Source: Episyrphus balteatus (Eukaryota; Arthropoda; Insecta; Diptera; Syrphidae). Taken from it: a DNA stretch of 64,000 bases. Under the pieces are notes generated by a model. That model saw only the letters and a list, made by a program, of their open reading frames with translations, made no database searches and had not been told where the DNA came from. Positions within the stretch are counted from its first letter, which is position 1. Every line of letters starts with the position of its first letter. Location of the stretch: contig NC_079135.1 of the NCBI RefSeq assembly GCF_945859705.1, forward strand, positions 27,701,679 to 27,765,678, in the 5' to 3' direction. This document shows positions 36,496 to 48,332 of the stretch, in pieces. A program made the position numbers and the translations under genes.

Positions 36496-37839
36496 TATTG
36501 TCGATTAGCGATTTTAAGCATGTGAATTTTTAGGATTCTTATCGGTTTTAGCTGATTTGGTTCGAGTTGATTGAAAGACACGTCAGAAGTTTTTTGAGAA
36601 GCGATATGTTACTTGTTGATTTTGTACTTAAAATTGAATGCAAAATATTGTTTTGCAAATGAAAAGAATGCTTTAATTAATTAGAAAATTTATTTATTGT
36701 TTTGGAATTATTTCAAATTGTTGTGATTTCATACAAAAATCTGGAAATATTTAACTCAGGAAATCAACACGACACCAAGTTCTCTGAGTTTTTTTTTATA
36801 TGAAGAGCGGCCACATCAAAAGTGACATTTACCTTGAAATACACCTTCATAAAAATAAATAAATAGAAATCTCTTTGAAGATTGTAGTGACATCTGTGTT
36901 GTATGGTGGAAACGTGGAAATAAAGCGTTCACAAATGCATTACCATCTTTTTGTATCTAAAGCTAGGTTTGCACTTTAAATTTATTCTGTTTTATAAGGT
37001 TTGCATTTGCATGTTCGTGTGGGCATATAGGAAGGTAGAGAAGGCGGTCATAACCAGCCTCGTTTGATGACCCAATTAGCGCAGAATGCGTTTTGGCACC
37101 AAAACTCATGAAACCTGTGAGTGATAAATGTATTTATAAAAATCATAAATGGTTCTGAAAACAAATGACACGGCCTAGTTTCCGAATAGCTTATTGCTAC
37201 CCGTATTTGAAAGCCTGCTACCCCGCAGCACTAGGAGAGTAGCATAGTATCCTTCTTTTTCCTATATTCTTTTTCTTGTTGGCCCAAACAACTGCAAAAT
37301 TTGGGAGCCGCCCTCTTCCCAGTCCGTCCTCCACTGGAAGCTAACCTTACAATTCTTTACAATATTGCTATAATGTTCTAAGTAGGAGTGCAGCAGTCCG
37401 TATTTGGCAGACAAATCCGATGGTACTAAAAAACCATGAGGTTTTTCCTTCCAACAACCTGTTTCTTTAAGTCTTCAAACACTGCAAGACATCTATGAAA
37501 GTATAAGGGTAAAGGTATAACTACAACGGCCACTTTTTGCAAAAAGTCCAAAAGTGAAAACTTTCAAACTCATTTTGTGACAGTTTTTCCAACCACCCCT
37601 TCAAGCAAACGAATCCGACCTCGGTCCGAATCCGCTCCGCCTCAGCCGGAGCTTGAAGGTACAGAATTAAAAATAATGATGGAGAAAGCTTATTTTTTGG
37701 TTTAAAAAACTATTTTTGTAGTTTTTTTCCAAAAATAAATAGCGCAAGAAAGAAATAAAACAAATTAACTTTAGTAAGTTTCCCACTTTTTCACTTTTTA
37801 GGTCATTGTAATTAAGGCTTAAAAGGTGTAAGAAAACGT

Positions 37840-38150
37840 TAAATGCCTCAGTGGGGCACGACCGGAAAGGTCCACTCGAAGAATTTTTCTATCGAAACAA
37901 AGTTTTTTAATTCGCTTTCGTCGAAGTCCATGTCTCTGCACCATTATGAGGACTGATGGGATGATAACAGCTTTGTACAGTTGCTTGGGGGAAGGCTTTG
38001 GTGGTTACCTACCTTCTCAAGCCAAAGTAGTAGCGGTAAGCCTCTGTTTGATTTCAGCGCCAGAATTAGTCTGAGGAGCTTAGGTAGACCAAGTCCTTTT
38101 ACCTGCCTCGAAAGTATAGCTGTCCATGTTGAGTGTCTTTTTTTGAAGAC
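37840..38150 (-). pseudogene. LINE reverse-transcriptase remnant
   Basis: On the minus strand, LYKAVIIPSVL (about 37983-37948) is followed, after a frameshift, by GAETWTSTKAN (about 37942-37910). This is the thumb-region pattern of Jockey/CR1-like reverse transcriptases (LYKTLIRPVLLYGAETWT type). Stops and frameshifts show it is inactive. It lies between SLC33A1 and eIF3e. Confidence 0.7.
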
Positions 38151-38161
38151 ATCTTATATCA

Positions 38162-38377
38162 CCCGTATTCTGCTATTCGATTCACGTGAATCGAAAGATT
38201 TTCTTCCTTTACCACGTCAACATGGTTTTGAAAAAACGCTTAATTTCGAAAGCAAAACGTTGTTTCCGTCTGTTTTAGAAATTTTAAAGAAAAAAAAATT
38301 ATTTAAGTTTAATTTTAACCCCCATTTAAAAGCTTCTTATTTTAGACTTTCACGTGAATCGAATAGAAGAATACGGG
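38162..38377. mobile_element. MITE copy 2 of the family at 12783
   Basis: This 216-bp copy has fuller ends: CCCGTATTCTGCTATTCGAT at the left and a matching inverted atcgaatagaagaatacggg at the right, each continuing into a cacgtga box. The interior is nearly the same as 12783-12991. It sits directly against the LINE remnant. Confidence 0.85.
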
Positions 38378-38436
38378 TGTTTAATTGGTTTCGCTCATTT
38401 TTGCCGTTTCAACTTCGATGTTCCCAAGAGCCACTA

Positions 38437-38512
38437 CGATTTGGGTGGTTGATGTCAAATCAAGCTGTGTTCAAAAATGTCGACTTTCGTCGTCAACCAC
38501 CCAAATCTAGCG
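38437..38512. repeat. Short hairpin
   Basis: gatttgggtggttgatg at the left pairs with cgtcaaccacccaaatc at the right, around about 40 bp. It may be a tiny MITE remnant. Confidence 0.55.
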
Positions 38513-39073
38513 GATTTGACTGAGCACCTAAGTGATTTCAAGTGAAAGTAATTAATCGCTAGTCACTGGAATGGGGTGGTGAAGGCACATAGTTTTAAAT
38601 TGCTGGATGCAGCTTCATCATAAAATGTTTTGCTTTGAATTTGTTTTTCAAAATTCAGCTTCAGTTCGAAAACAACTAAAAATGATTTTTTACTGGCTGC
38701 GAGTAAAAATCGATGCCACTGAAACCATTTTCCAATGGCTTTCTTGCCCATGTCAGTCTTCCAAAACTTTCATCTTATTCCATGAAAATTTCCATGAACT
38801 AAAAAATAAATTTAAATAAAACCAAAATGTTTACTCTTTTGAATAGATGTTTTATTCCAGAATAATTTATTACAAAAATCCATAAGACTTCAATTAATAG
38901 GACAATTGAATATAAATAGCTATAGATCTCTATTTTTTTTTTTTTTTAAGGTTTTAGTTGGTTACTCTTGTGGTTGTTGGAAAATAATTTGTTCTTATAG
39001 AATAAGCAAAAGGTCAAATACTCTTGGTTTTGATTATTCTTTAGTTTATCGGTACAAAAAATATTCTTTTCCT

Positions 39074-42000
39074 TTAGAAATACTTCCACGAGTCTTCTTG
39101 ATTCTTTTGTTTATTCTTACGTTCCACCAAACCAGTCAAATGCTCCGACCTCATCGAGAGTGAGTCAATTTTCTCAACCAATTGCTGATACGGACTAAGT
39201 GGTTGTGTGCCCATCACAACGTGTCCCAATTTCGAATCGATTTTCGCATTCAATCGTGCATTACGAATCAGATTTACAATCCAGCATTCGGCTTCACTGG
39301 CTTTCATGTTCAGCTTGTCAGCCAACATACTGATCGTGATGCACTGATGAATACGACAGAATGTTTCGAAGATCATCAAACGGGCATCTTCAACGAATTC
39401 ATCCAAACAGGCCACAATGAAGAAATCGTTGAGAATGACAGTCTGGCATTCGTGCAACTTCATACGAGCACCCTCAAAGTCAAAGTTAACGTAGAGGCAT
39501 TCCAAAAATTCAGTAATTGGGTCACGGTAGGTGTAAGATTCTTGTTGGATGACTTTGATAAGATCCTTGAGGGCATTGCGACGAGTGCGGTTGATGATAA
39601 CAGCTGTTGCCAAATAACGCAAAATGTGGGGACACATTGTTTGAATGGCATTCAAATACAAAGGCTTGTAGAGGAACATCTCGATGATGAGATCACGGCC
39701 TTTGGGATGGTTGAAAAAGACAAGAACACCCCAGTGAATGAGCCAAGTACGCTGTTGCAAGGCTTGGATGTTGGTGTAGTTGCTGTTGTCAATGTAGTCA
39801 CGCAGACGGTTTAAATCCTCCAGGGCGGTATTCCAGTTGAGGGTTAGAATCTCAGCGGCCAATTTACCCCACAATACGTTGAGGTAGTTCTGTTCATAAA
39901 TAAAAATAAGCAAAGTAATAATTATTTTTTTAGTTTTAATGTTTATTCAGTTTAAAATTTCATCACAATGTTAGTCTGGCGTGGAAACTTTTTTTCCATG
40001 CAATTTTAAAAAGCGATGGAAAATATTTCAATGAGTGGGAAAGAGATGCGCGAAGAAAAGTAATTTTAAAATCATGAGTTATTCGCCTTGTTCCCAGGGG
40101 AATGTGATGTCTGATAGTTGGCAATCACATTGCACTTATTTTTGCTGATAAAAAAAAAACGCACAAAAAAGTGCAAATTTGACTCAAATATCATAAAGCT
40201 GATTTAGCCAACGGTTTTTCGACATATCGTCGGTGAAACCAGAAAAGTGTGTAACTCCAAATTTTCTGAAAATTAGATTTGAATGCCATCTGTTAGACAA
40301 ACCTAATATCTACCGTTCCTTAAACTCAGAATCCCCTTAAAGTTCATAGTTTTTATTTTATTTGCAAATTAGAAAATGAAAACTCATACAAATGCCTTCA
40401 AAACGATTTTGTTTTTTTGCTCTCCTATAAAATTTGCTAAAATGGAGTTACACACTTTTCTGGTTTCACCGACGATATAGCCTGTTGACAACCAAATCTC
40501 ACTAACTGCTATTTTTAGCTTAAATGGACTTACATACATATGTCGTTTTAGAAATTCAAAAGTATCAATCCTAGCTTTTTAAAAACTATCATCAACCCCA
40601 CAAAACCCCCCTGCGTTCGGGGTTCCTGAACATGATCAATATGATTACTTTATTAAACAATTAAATTTAGAATAAGTTGAAGTTTACGAAATTAAATAAA
40701 TGAAAACTAGTTCTGTTTAATGAATATGATCCGCACAGTAAAAGTTTTTGTGTTTCATGAAAAAAAAAACTGAAACTGATATTGACAACTGTCAATCTTG
40801 TAAAATACGAAGTTGAACTTTTCTGTTCTTTCTTGTTCTGTGAGTATTTACAAACTTGTGCTGCTCTGATCTGTTCTGTCCTAGATTTTTATCATGCCAT
40901 TGGATAAAAGTTTCCAAAAAATTTGCTAAAGCTAATAAGGAACGATATGTTGGAAATTTTTCAATTAGGAGCACACTCTACTCCAACTCTTATTTACAGG
41001 ATATAATACAGGCAATTTTCAACTTTCCTCTAACTTGTAAACCAATGAAATCAGAATATTAACTCAGTATTTAGCTCAGTAAAATTTTTTTTTTTATAAA
41101 AGTTTTTTATTTGTTCGTTTACAGAGAAATTTTTTTTCTTAACTTAACTAACAAATAAAAGTAATCGTTTACAGACCCAAGTGCGGATATTCCAATTTAA
41201 AATGCATTAACAATGCTGTTATATTAAATAAAAACCCAGCCAAGAACAAAAAATATTGACACAAGATTGACCTTGCCTTCACGATAATATTTGGTTCAAG
41301 ACAGTTCAATTGAGTCCATGCATCCGCAATATACACTTAAAGTTTTAATTTTCGAATGCATCTTGTGGTCAGAAGAAGAAACTGTGTTTGAAATTTTTGT
41401 CAGACAGACAGGCATTTTTTCTTTCATTTTGAAGATTTAATTAAAGAAAGCGTATGTAGCTACATATTTATTTTTTTTAAAGAGACTGACAAAAATGTGA
41501 CATTTTATCAGTTTTGTAAATGCAGTATTACATCAAGTATGTATAGCCATGAGAATGGCGAAAAAGTTTATCTGCCTCATGTTTGTAGTTGTCGATAGAA
41601 AATTTAATGAATCAAAAGCTCTTCATTTTGAAAATCGATTAAATAAGCATAACATTGTAAACTCTGATTTTCAAAATGTTTATTAAAAATTATTTTTATG
41701 ACCGCCAGACTAGTGAAACTTACACAAAGTAGCAACTTTAAATTAATCACAAATGACCAAAATAAGAATTGTTTGAGGATTCAATGAATCTTGTTCAGGT
41801 TGATGCGTCCACTCCACAAAACATTAATTCTGACAATACTGTTTTATAGCGCTGAGCAGAGACCAGAAATAACAGTCAACCTTTATTTTCAATCGGTTTC
41901 TCTCTGACAGTTACCACTTTACTTTAAATAGTTTCGGCTAAGGTTTGAGATTTATTTCTAAAAATCAAAAATAAAGGTTATCGGTTGAGATTTATTTTTT

Positions 42001-45000
42001 ATTTTCTTAAATATCTCTCAATGGTTCAGATTTTTACAAAAAAATAAATGGAAAAGGTCAACCTTTAACCGTTTTCGCTGAAAATAAATCAAAAATGGTC
42101 AATTCAAAGGAAAATGTCAAATATGTCAAGAATGTCTTTATATTGCAAAAATAGATTTGAAAAGGATATTTTTTTCTAAGTTTATGTATTAAATAATGTA
42201 TGAACTAAATAGACTCTCAAAGTTCTTTATACCCAAGATTATATCACTTTTCGTTTAAAGTAAAATCTTAAGACGAAAATGTGTTTTCCACTGTGATTTG
42301 AGTCGCTGGGACGACAAGCACAACCAATGCAATTTCGAATATTTCAGGAGACCGATGTATATCTAGGTCAAAGCGTTCAGCTTCCAGAAGCGTTTTCGCC
42401 CGCCCAACTACAAATGGCTATATCTCGGAATTTTGAAAAAAATGTTTTTGATGCCAAAAGGTAGCGGGGACTCTAACCTACATTTGGGTACAACTCCCAT
42501 CCCTGCACGCGTTCTCAAACTGGGAGAACTTAAAAGTAAAAAAAAAGTTAAGTCCGATTCTGAAAAAATAGGCATGATGTGGCGGTTTAACATGGAAGAT
42601 GATTTTTTAAAAGTCTGACAATGAGCAAAGCGTAGGCCCATGACACAATCTATCATTTGGCATCACTCCCAAAAATTGCTCTCAAGCGGTTTAGCTTCCA
42701 AGAGCGTTCAAAGATTCGGGGATTTTTTCGAAAAAAAAATTTACCCCAACTTTCAAACGCGATTTTCTCGTAATTTTGAAAAAAAAAAAAAAATCCAAAA
42801 CCCGATTATACAACTATCGGGTAGCTGAGAATATAAGCTTTCATATGGCACCTCTCCCATGTCTCTAGGAATTGATACATTATTTGCAGACGAGATTTAT
42901 TTTTTTCTCTCAGCGACAAATCTCACTGGTTGACCGAAACATAAAAAAAAAATACAAAATAAAGGTTTCTCTCAGACCTTGACCGAAATTTTTCTTTTTT
43001 AAAAATAAAGGTTATTTTATGACCTTTATTGAAAATGGCGACAGATAAGAGTTATTAAGGAACCTTTCAAAAGGTTGAGATTTATTTCTGATCTCTGGCG
43101 CTGAGTGTTGGACGATAAGCAGAAAAGGAAAGTCAACACTGAACTCTATTGAAAGAATTTTTTTTAGAAAAAAAGGTATTCGGTACTGTTAGTAAAAATT
43201 GCAAATGGAACAAAAGATACGAGAATGAAATGTAGGTAGGGTAAAGGCACTAGTATCCGGACAGTTAAGGTACTTTTGAACTTTGACGTCGAATAGTTGT
43301 ATTGCTATTCAAGCTATAGCAAATATTTTGGTAGTTTCTTAAAGTTTGGCATTTTTGTAATAATGTTACATTCACATAATTTTTAAATAAAACATTATAA
43401 TATTTAAAAATAAAAATTATAAAAAAAGTTCGATTTGCACTAGTGTCCGGACGCAAAATTTAGTTTCCGGACAAATTTATTTTAGTATCCGATAATTTTG
43501 TATGAAATTATGGTTCTTTTTTCGTTTTTATGAACTAAAACATCTTTTTTTTGAAACAAATATGAACATAACTCTAATACACAAAAAAATTTATAAAAAA
43601 AATTAAAAGTTGAAAAAAAAAAAAAACAATTTGGTAGGTACTTTTAAAGGTTAAAATTGTTTTTAATAAAAGTTATCATTAAGCTATTAACAACAAGAAC
43701 ACACTAACAGCTTATATTTGTTAAAAGAAAAGAGAATTGAAGCACGGAACGAATATTTCCAGAACTCATAATTACTGAAGGTGATAACAAAATTTAGGGG
43801 TCCTCATTCCTTTATAACATCACATTGTCAACACCATATCCATACTTTTCATTATTGCTTCATTTAAAAGTAGTGAAAAATTCAGTTTGGAAGTGCTTGC
43901 CCTACATTTTTTGCATCCTAATCATGAACTGTTATCTCCCAATCAGATTTGGGGGATTTAAAGACACTAACGTGAGTCAACAGCATGATGTGGGTTGTGT
44001 TCGGTGGCAATGCGTACAAAATAACTAGATTTTGGAACAAAATTCATTTAACTTTAGTGTTAAATGTGACTTTTGTCCATCACAGGATTATCCACTTTGT
44101 CATCAAGCATAAGGGCTAACTTAACTTCTGGTATATTTAACTTTATTTCTGGTACATTTAACTGATTTCTAATATACTTAACTATATTATGATTAAATAA
44201 ACCAGAAGTAAAGTTATTCCTGGAGTTATGTTTTCTCCGTGTATAATTTTGCTAGTCTTTGGGTAGAGACAAAAGCTGGTTTCATCGCCATTTAATATCA
44301 TACTCGAGTCATAAATGGAAATATATTCCTGGCCAGTAATTTTCAAATAATTTTAGAGCTATTCAAACCATTTTATACTCTTGTTTAAAAACTGCTGTTC
44401 CTTGCCTACTAATGTTTTCAGCTTCTCTCAAAGTTAGAATTGGATTTATATAAATCCTTGTATCCTCTATGGTCTTTGATATGTTTTCTGAATTCATTCA
44501 TTAAAAGATAGCAAGTTCAAAGATACAAAAACACTTTAAATTACATTAGAAACAAGGGTGTTCGGCAACTGAATCTAGTTTTTCAGTATCCGGACACACT
44601 TATTTTAACTTAGGTAACCCTGTCCGAACACTGAAACATTGAGAGAGAAATGCAATTCTTTTGCATTAAAACCCAAAATATGAACCAAGCTACAATTTAA
44701 GAGCCTAAAAATGCGATTTTTCCATTTCCCTCATATTTTCAGTATCCGGACACTGTGTCCGGGAACTAAAAAATGTCTTAAATATTAGTTTTAGTATCCG
44801 GACACTTAAAAATATTATTAAAAAAAAACTTTTTTACTATTTTTTTGATTAATTATCAAAATGTATCATATTTACTCAAAACTAACTGTCTCATTTTGTT
44901 ATAATAAAATTAATAAACAGGCCTCAATTTTCTTAGTTTTTGCAAATGCTTTCACTATTTTTTTCTTACAAAATATCATATTCACGACCTCACACCTGAT

Positions 45001-46083
45001 GTCGGACACTCAATTGAAGTATACATATCTCTTAATTTATTCAGGTGATCTGCTTGAAACTTTGCATTTATATGTGAAATACATCAGAGAAAGTATATTT
45101 GCGCTTTTATTCGAATTTATTAGGATGATTTACCTATTAATAGCAAAAAAGTCACAAAGTGTCCGGATACTAACACTGTCCGGATACTGGTGGCTTTACC
45201 CTATGCGCTTAATTAAGATGCAGCCCACTGTGCCACATCAAAAAAATCGACGAAAATGCTCCACCCAAGATTTTCAAATCCCAAACCCAAACGTTCAAGA
45301 TGCCAGGAAGACCGAAATTCGACCGTCAGTTAATTTTGTTCCTGTCTCGGCCAACTATTTAAGTCTGATTGGAAAACTTATTCAAACAAATTATTAAACT
45401 TATTCATAATTTCTAAAAACTCAGACCATATGGCAAACAAAATTTTTTTCCTAATATTTAAAACTCACCTTATCATTTGGCGACATGACAATCAAACAAA
45501 AGTACAAATACGATGTTGACTCCTGATAGTTACCGCACTCGTACAGATACTTGGCCAATTTGTAAGCACTCTCCAAATGTTCGATTTTGAAGTTGTAATC
45601 CTTCTGCAAAGCATTCACGAATGTCTTTGAATCTTTCATGCTTTCACCATTCTTCAAAATATCAGTTGCCTTCATAATGGGAGCAACTTCATTTTGCAAT
45701 TGCTTGAGCGTGGCCAAGACCTCAGCCTTGCGTTGGACCAATTCCTCGGGCATTTCTTTGCTCAAGTTCAGACGCTTCCTAGTGTCCATGGTGTAATCAA
45801 TCATGTTTGTTTTATTTACTGTTACTAAAATGTATTCCAGTAAATCTTGTTGATTGTAAATCTAAAATAAAATGTGGAAGAAATTTTAAAATTTTGATTT
45901 AGCATTTTTGTGAGTGCAAATTGAGGTGTGGGTCGGTGTTTCTCTCCCTCATATAAAAAAAAAAAAATGAAGGGATGCCATCGTCATTCTAACCTCTTTG
46001 CCACACAAGAATTCCAATAGCGGGAAAGTTAAATGCCTATCCAGAAATTGGCAATTTTTAGTTGTTAAATCGAATTGCGCCAT
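39074..46083 (-). CDS. eIF3e: Translation initiation factor eIF3 subunit e (Int6)
   Basis: eIF3e is a PCI-domain subunit of the eIF3 complex that joins mRNA to the 40S ribosome. Exons 46083-45994, 45861-45469 and 39889-39074 are all joined in phase 0, giving 432 residues, close to the usual length of about 435-445. The protein starts MAQFDLTTKN. Helical repeats fill the first 250 residues, including KLAKYLYECGNYQ and GKLAAEILTLNWNTALED. The C-terminal PCI domain follows (CRIHQCITISMLADKLNM, AECWIVNLIRNARLNAKID, VVMGTQP). The 5.6-kb intron at 39890-45468 has collected at least three DNA transposons. The start has a Kozak-like context, and the N-terminal residues match the family. Antisense frames over the last exon are shadows. 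Confidence 0.97.
40227..40475. mobile_element. 249-bp MITE with TA duplication
   Basis: The ends TCGTCGGTGAAACCAGAAAA and ttttctggtttcaccgacga are perfect inverted repeats that continue to about 33 bp, flanked by TA (40225-40226 and 40476-40477). Tc1/mariner-like by its duplication. It lies in the eIF3e intron. Confidence 0.8.
41805..41856 (+). pseudogene. LINE reverse-transcriptase fragment, 5' half
   Basis: The frame HKTLILTILFYSAE is the left half of a reverse-transcriptase thumb motif. It is interrupted at 41857 by the hAT-type element and resumes at 43106 with CWTISRKGKSTLNSIERI. The last 8 bases here, gcgctgag, are the target duplicated by the insertion. Confidence 0.75.
41857..43097. 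mobile_element. 1241-bp hAT-type nonautonomous element, 8-bp TSD
   Basis: The ends CAGAGACCAGAAATAA and TTATTTCTGATCTCTG are inverted repeats. The exact 8-bp duplication gcgctgag lies at 41849-41856 and 43098-43105. The CAG terminus and 8-bp duplication are diagnostic of hAT. The interior has repeated blocks around aataaaggtt and gtcaaccttt near both ends and no transposase frame that I can recognise. Confidence 0.88.
43106..43175 (+). pseudogene. LINE reverse-transcriptase fragment, 3' half
   Basis: Continues the reverse-transcriptase frame broken by the hAT-type insertion: (AE)CWTISRKGKSTLNSIERI. The family pattern GAECWT...ERRI is typical of Jockey/CR1-type elements. It decays after about 43175. 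Confidence 0.7.
43239..45201 (-). mobile_element. 1963-bp pogo-like element with decayed transposase
   Basis: The ends GGGTAAAGGCACTAGTATCC and ggatactggtggctttaccc are inverted and flanked by TA (43237-43238 and 45202-45203). At about 44110-43900 the minus strand encodes a broken DDE_1-type core with frameshifts: DKSHLTLKLNEFC-like, then ALPPNTTHIMLLTHVSVF, then KSDW. This is the hallmark block of pogo/Tigger/jerky transposases. Many copies of agtatccggacac lie near both ends (about 43250-43500 and 44570-45190) and resemble subterminal transposase-binding repeats. Stops show it is inactive. Its terminus begins GGG rather than CAG. Confidence 0.8.
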
Positions 46084-46517
46084 GATTGATTTTGATGTAT
46101 TTTTTAATTAATTTTAACGTTTTACGGTCTTTTTTAATAAAAATAAACGTGTTGACTTCGATTGACAAATAACTCACGACGTCGCCTATTTGGCGAAAGG
46201 GGTCTTTCAAACGAATACAGCGCCAAATTTAACCAGTTGGTTGAGCATTTGAACTAGCAATGACAGATGGGATTTTCAACAAAAGCATTGCCAGATAGGT
46301 TATATAATGCAAGTTTTACATGAGCGATAATTTGGTAGTAGTTTTATACATTAAATGAGTATGTACAAAAATAAATTATCAAAAAAGTGTTTTCAGTGCA
46401 AATTATCTCATTAACACAGTTGTAATTCTCGTGACACACTTCTACCATGCCACAATTTTTTTCATTTATTACAAATGATATGCCATTTAAAAACACGACA
46501 TAATGCCATAAAACAAT

Positions 46518-46890
46518 AGGGGTATTCATGAAACCGGTTAAACTTGGTAAAATGGTAAATGTGGTAAACGAGCTGTCAAAATTAGTATGGAAAAACTTTA
46601 CCAAAGTATGGTAAATTTTGTGTGGAAAAGTTTACCATCTGGATTTGGCAAATGTGGAAAACTTTTGATGCTTAATTTTCATGGTAAAATAAACTAAACT
46701 GACTGCAAGAGGTGGGTATATAGTTACAAAATATATAATAAAATAGAAAAAAATGGTTATAAATACTTTTTTCAGTTTCTAGCTCCAAATAGACTTAAAA
46801 TAAACCGACGTCAACCACATTTACCGCATTTTGATTTTGGGCGCGTTCATGAAAAACGTGTTTGGTAAACTTGTCTATTTTGCGATGTGG
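46518..46890. repeat. Probable MITE remnant with repeated ggtaaa blocks
   Basis: The stretch opens ggggtattcatgaaa, similar to the 21459 element. It then carries many tggtaaa/gtttacca blocks, and a second gttcatgaaaaacg...tggtaaacttg block near 46858 in the same orientation. It lies upstream of eIF3e, between it and the G-alpha gene. Confidence 0.4.
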
Positions 46891-47094
46891 TAAAGTTTTC
46901 CAGGTTTTCCTGCTGATTTTCTTTGCCAGTTTAATGACAAAGGCATTTGACAGAAGTCATGTTTTCGTGACAGCTAAGCAAAGTAATAGCTCTCACTAGG
47001 GCCATGAGCAATTAGAAAAGCTTCCCCATGCTTAGTAAAACCTACCCAAACAATTTTTAAAAGTAACAACAAATATAAAATGGTGTGTGAGGTC

Positions 47095-47182
47095 CCGACA
47101 AACAATTTTGTTTCTATAAAGCTTTACAGATGCAATTGCTGCTTCTGTAAAGCATTATAGAAGCAAAATTGTTAGTAGGGGT
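47095..47182. mobile_element. ~88-bp hairpin element, copy 1
   Basis: CCCGACAAACAATTTTG pairs imperfectly with CAAAATTGTTAGTAGGG. The interior ctttacagatgcaattgctg / cttctgtaaagc is nearly self-complementary. The same sequence recurs at 47399-47485 in the same orientation. Confidence 0.7.
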
Positions 47183-47398
47183 GATTTCATTTTGTTTCCC
47201 GTTATAACTGACTGTAAACCGTACAGGCAGAAAAACTAATGGTATGATTCTAAATATTAACTTTTTTATTAGTTCAAAAAGAATAGATATAGGATAGCAT
47301 GTAACCCTTCGTAACAACCTCTGTAAAACTGTGTTCAAATTTTAACTTTAGACTGTCCCAAGAAAATGTTCAACTAAGGTACGCTTTGGAGGCAAACT

Positions 47399-47485
47399 TC
47401 CCGACAAACAATTTTGGTTCTATAAAGCTTTACAGATGCAATTGTTGCTTCTGTAAAGCATTATAGAAGCAAAATTGTTAGTAGG
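47399..47485. mobile_element. ~87-bp hairpin element, copy 2
   Basis: Nearly identical to 47095-47182 and about 305 bp away from it. The ends resemble those of the CCCAACTARCA family at 21712 and 61981. The unique spacer between the copies differs from their flanks, so this could be a segmental duplication or two insertions. Confidence 0.7.
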
Positions 47486-48332
47486 GTTGTTTAGAATATG
47501 GACTACTTGGAGATAGACTAAACGCACTTAAAGTTATAATTTGGGTTTTTACTTTCTCGAAATGATGTCCGAGACTACCTATATTTCATATGATATTTAT
47601 TTCCTAATCTTCCCACTCATGATATCTACTATATTGATCCAAATTCTTTGGTTTCCCTGCTTAATCCACTTTAGCATTATTATATTATGATCAGATATGA
47701 TGAAAGAAATGAAGAAATCCAATTAATCTAAATCTATAAATTTTTATTAATGTGATGAATTTAAAAATGTATATACGTATGTTAACGGTAAAAATAAAAT
47801 ACATTCTCATAAGATAGTATGTGGGTATTATGATATATTGCGCCACCCCTTTGATTACACATCGCAATACAACAACTTCAATTTAGATAAGCCAAAAAAT
47901 TGATATTGATCCAATAAATTTGAAAGGAATTTATATTCAATAATATTCTCTTCATATAACGCCCATTTTATAATTGTGAATTAGTGGAAATTCACAAAAC
48001 TTTCATGAACGAAAATGATAAGGTTTCTTTTACATACAAAAATAATTTTTATGATCAAAATAATAAAAATGTTTTTGTCTTAAAATTCTTAAATTTATTT
48101 TTTTTTATTTTAAGATGAATTTCATCCATAGTTTAATTTTTGATATATAAAGTATTATATCATATGAGCTTAATTAATTTTGCTTAAATCATTAACGTAC
48201 AAGGATAATCACAGTCAAAGGAGATTTCAATCTTTTTTTTTTTCTTTTTTGACAACAAACAAAAAAAGATTAAAAATGCAGGTAAAATATCATGTGTCAA
48301 ATTTGATTAACTGACAAAGGCGTGGTGAATTC

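Noticed and set aside
37981..38523. 180-residue open frame on the + strand
   Set aside because: Runs through an antisense LINE remnant and a MITE; there is no protein similarity.
39182..39814. 210-residue open frame on the + strand
   Set aside because: Exact antisense of the last eIF3e exon, whose minus-strand protein is clearly conserved.
44861..45397. 178-residue open frame on the + strand
   Set aside because: Most of it lies inside the pogo-like element, it is AT-rich, and it has no domain. Its tail just runs out of the element into intron sequence.
45205..45400. Slightly GC-richer segment with an open frame in the eIF3e intron
   Set aside because: Neither strand gives a recognisable domain or splice-consistent exon, so I do not call a gene.
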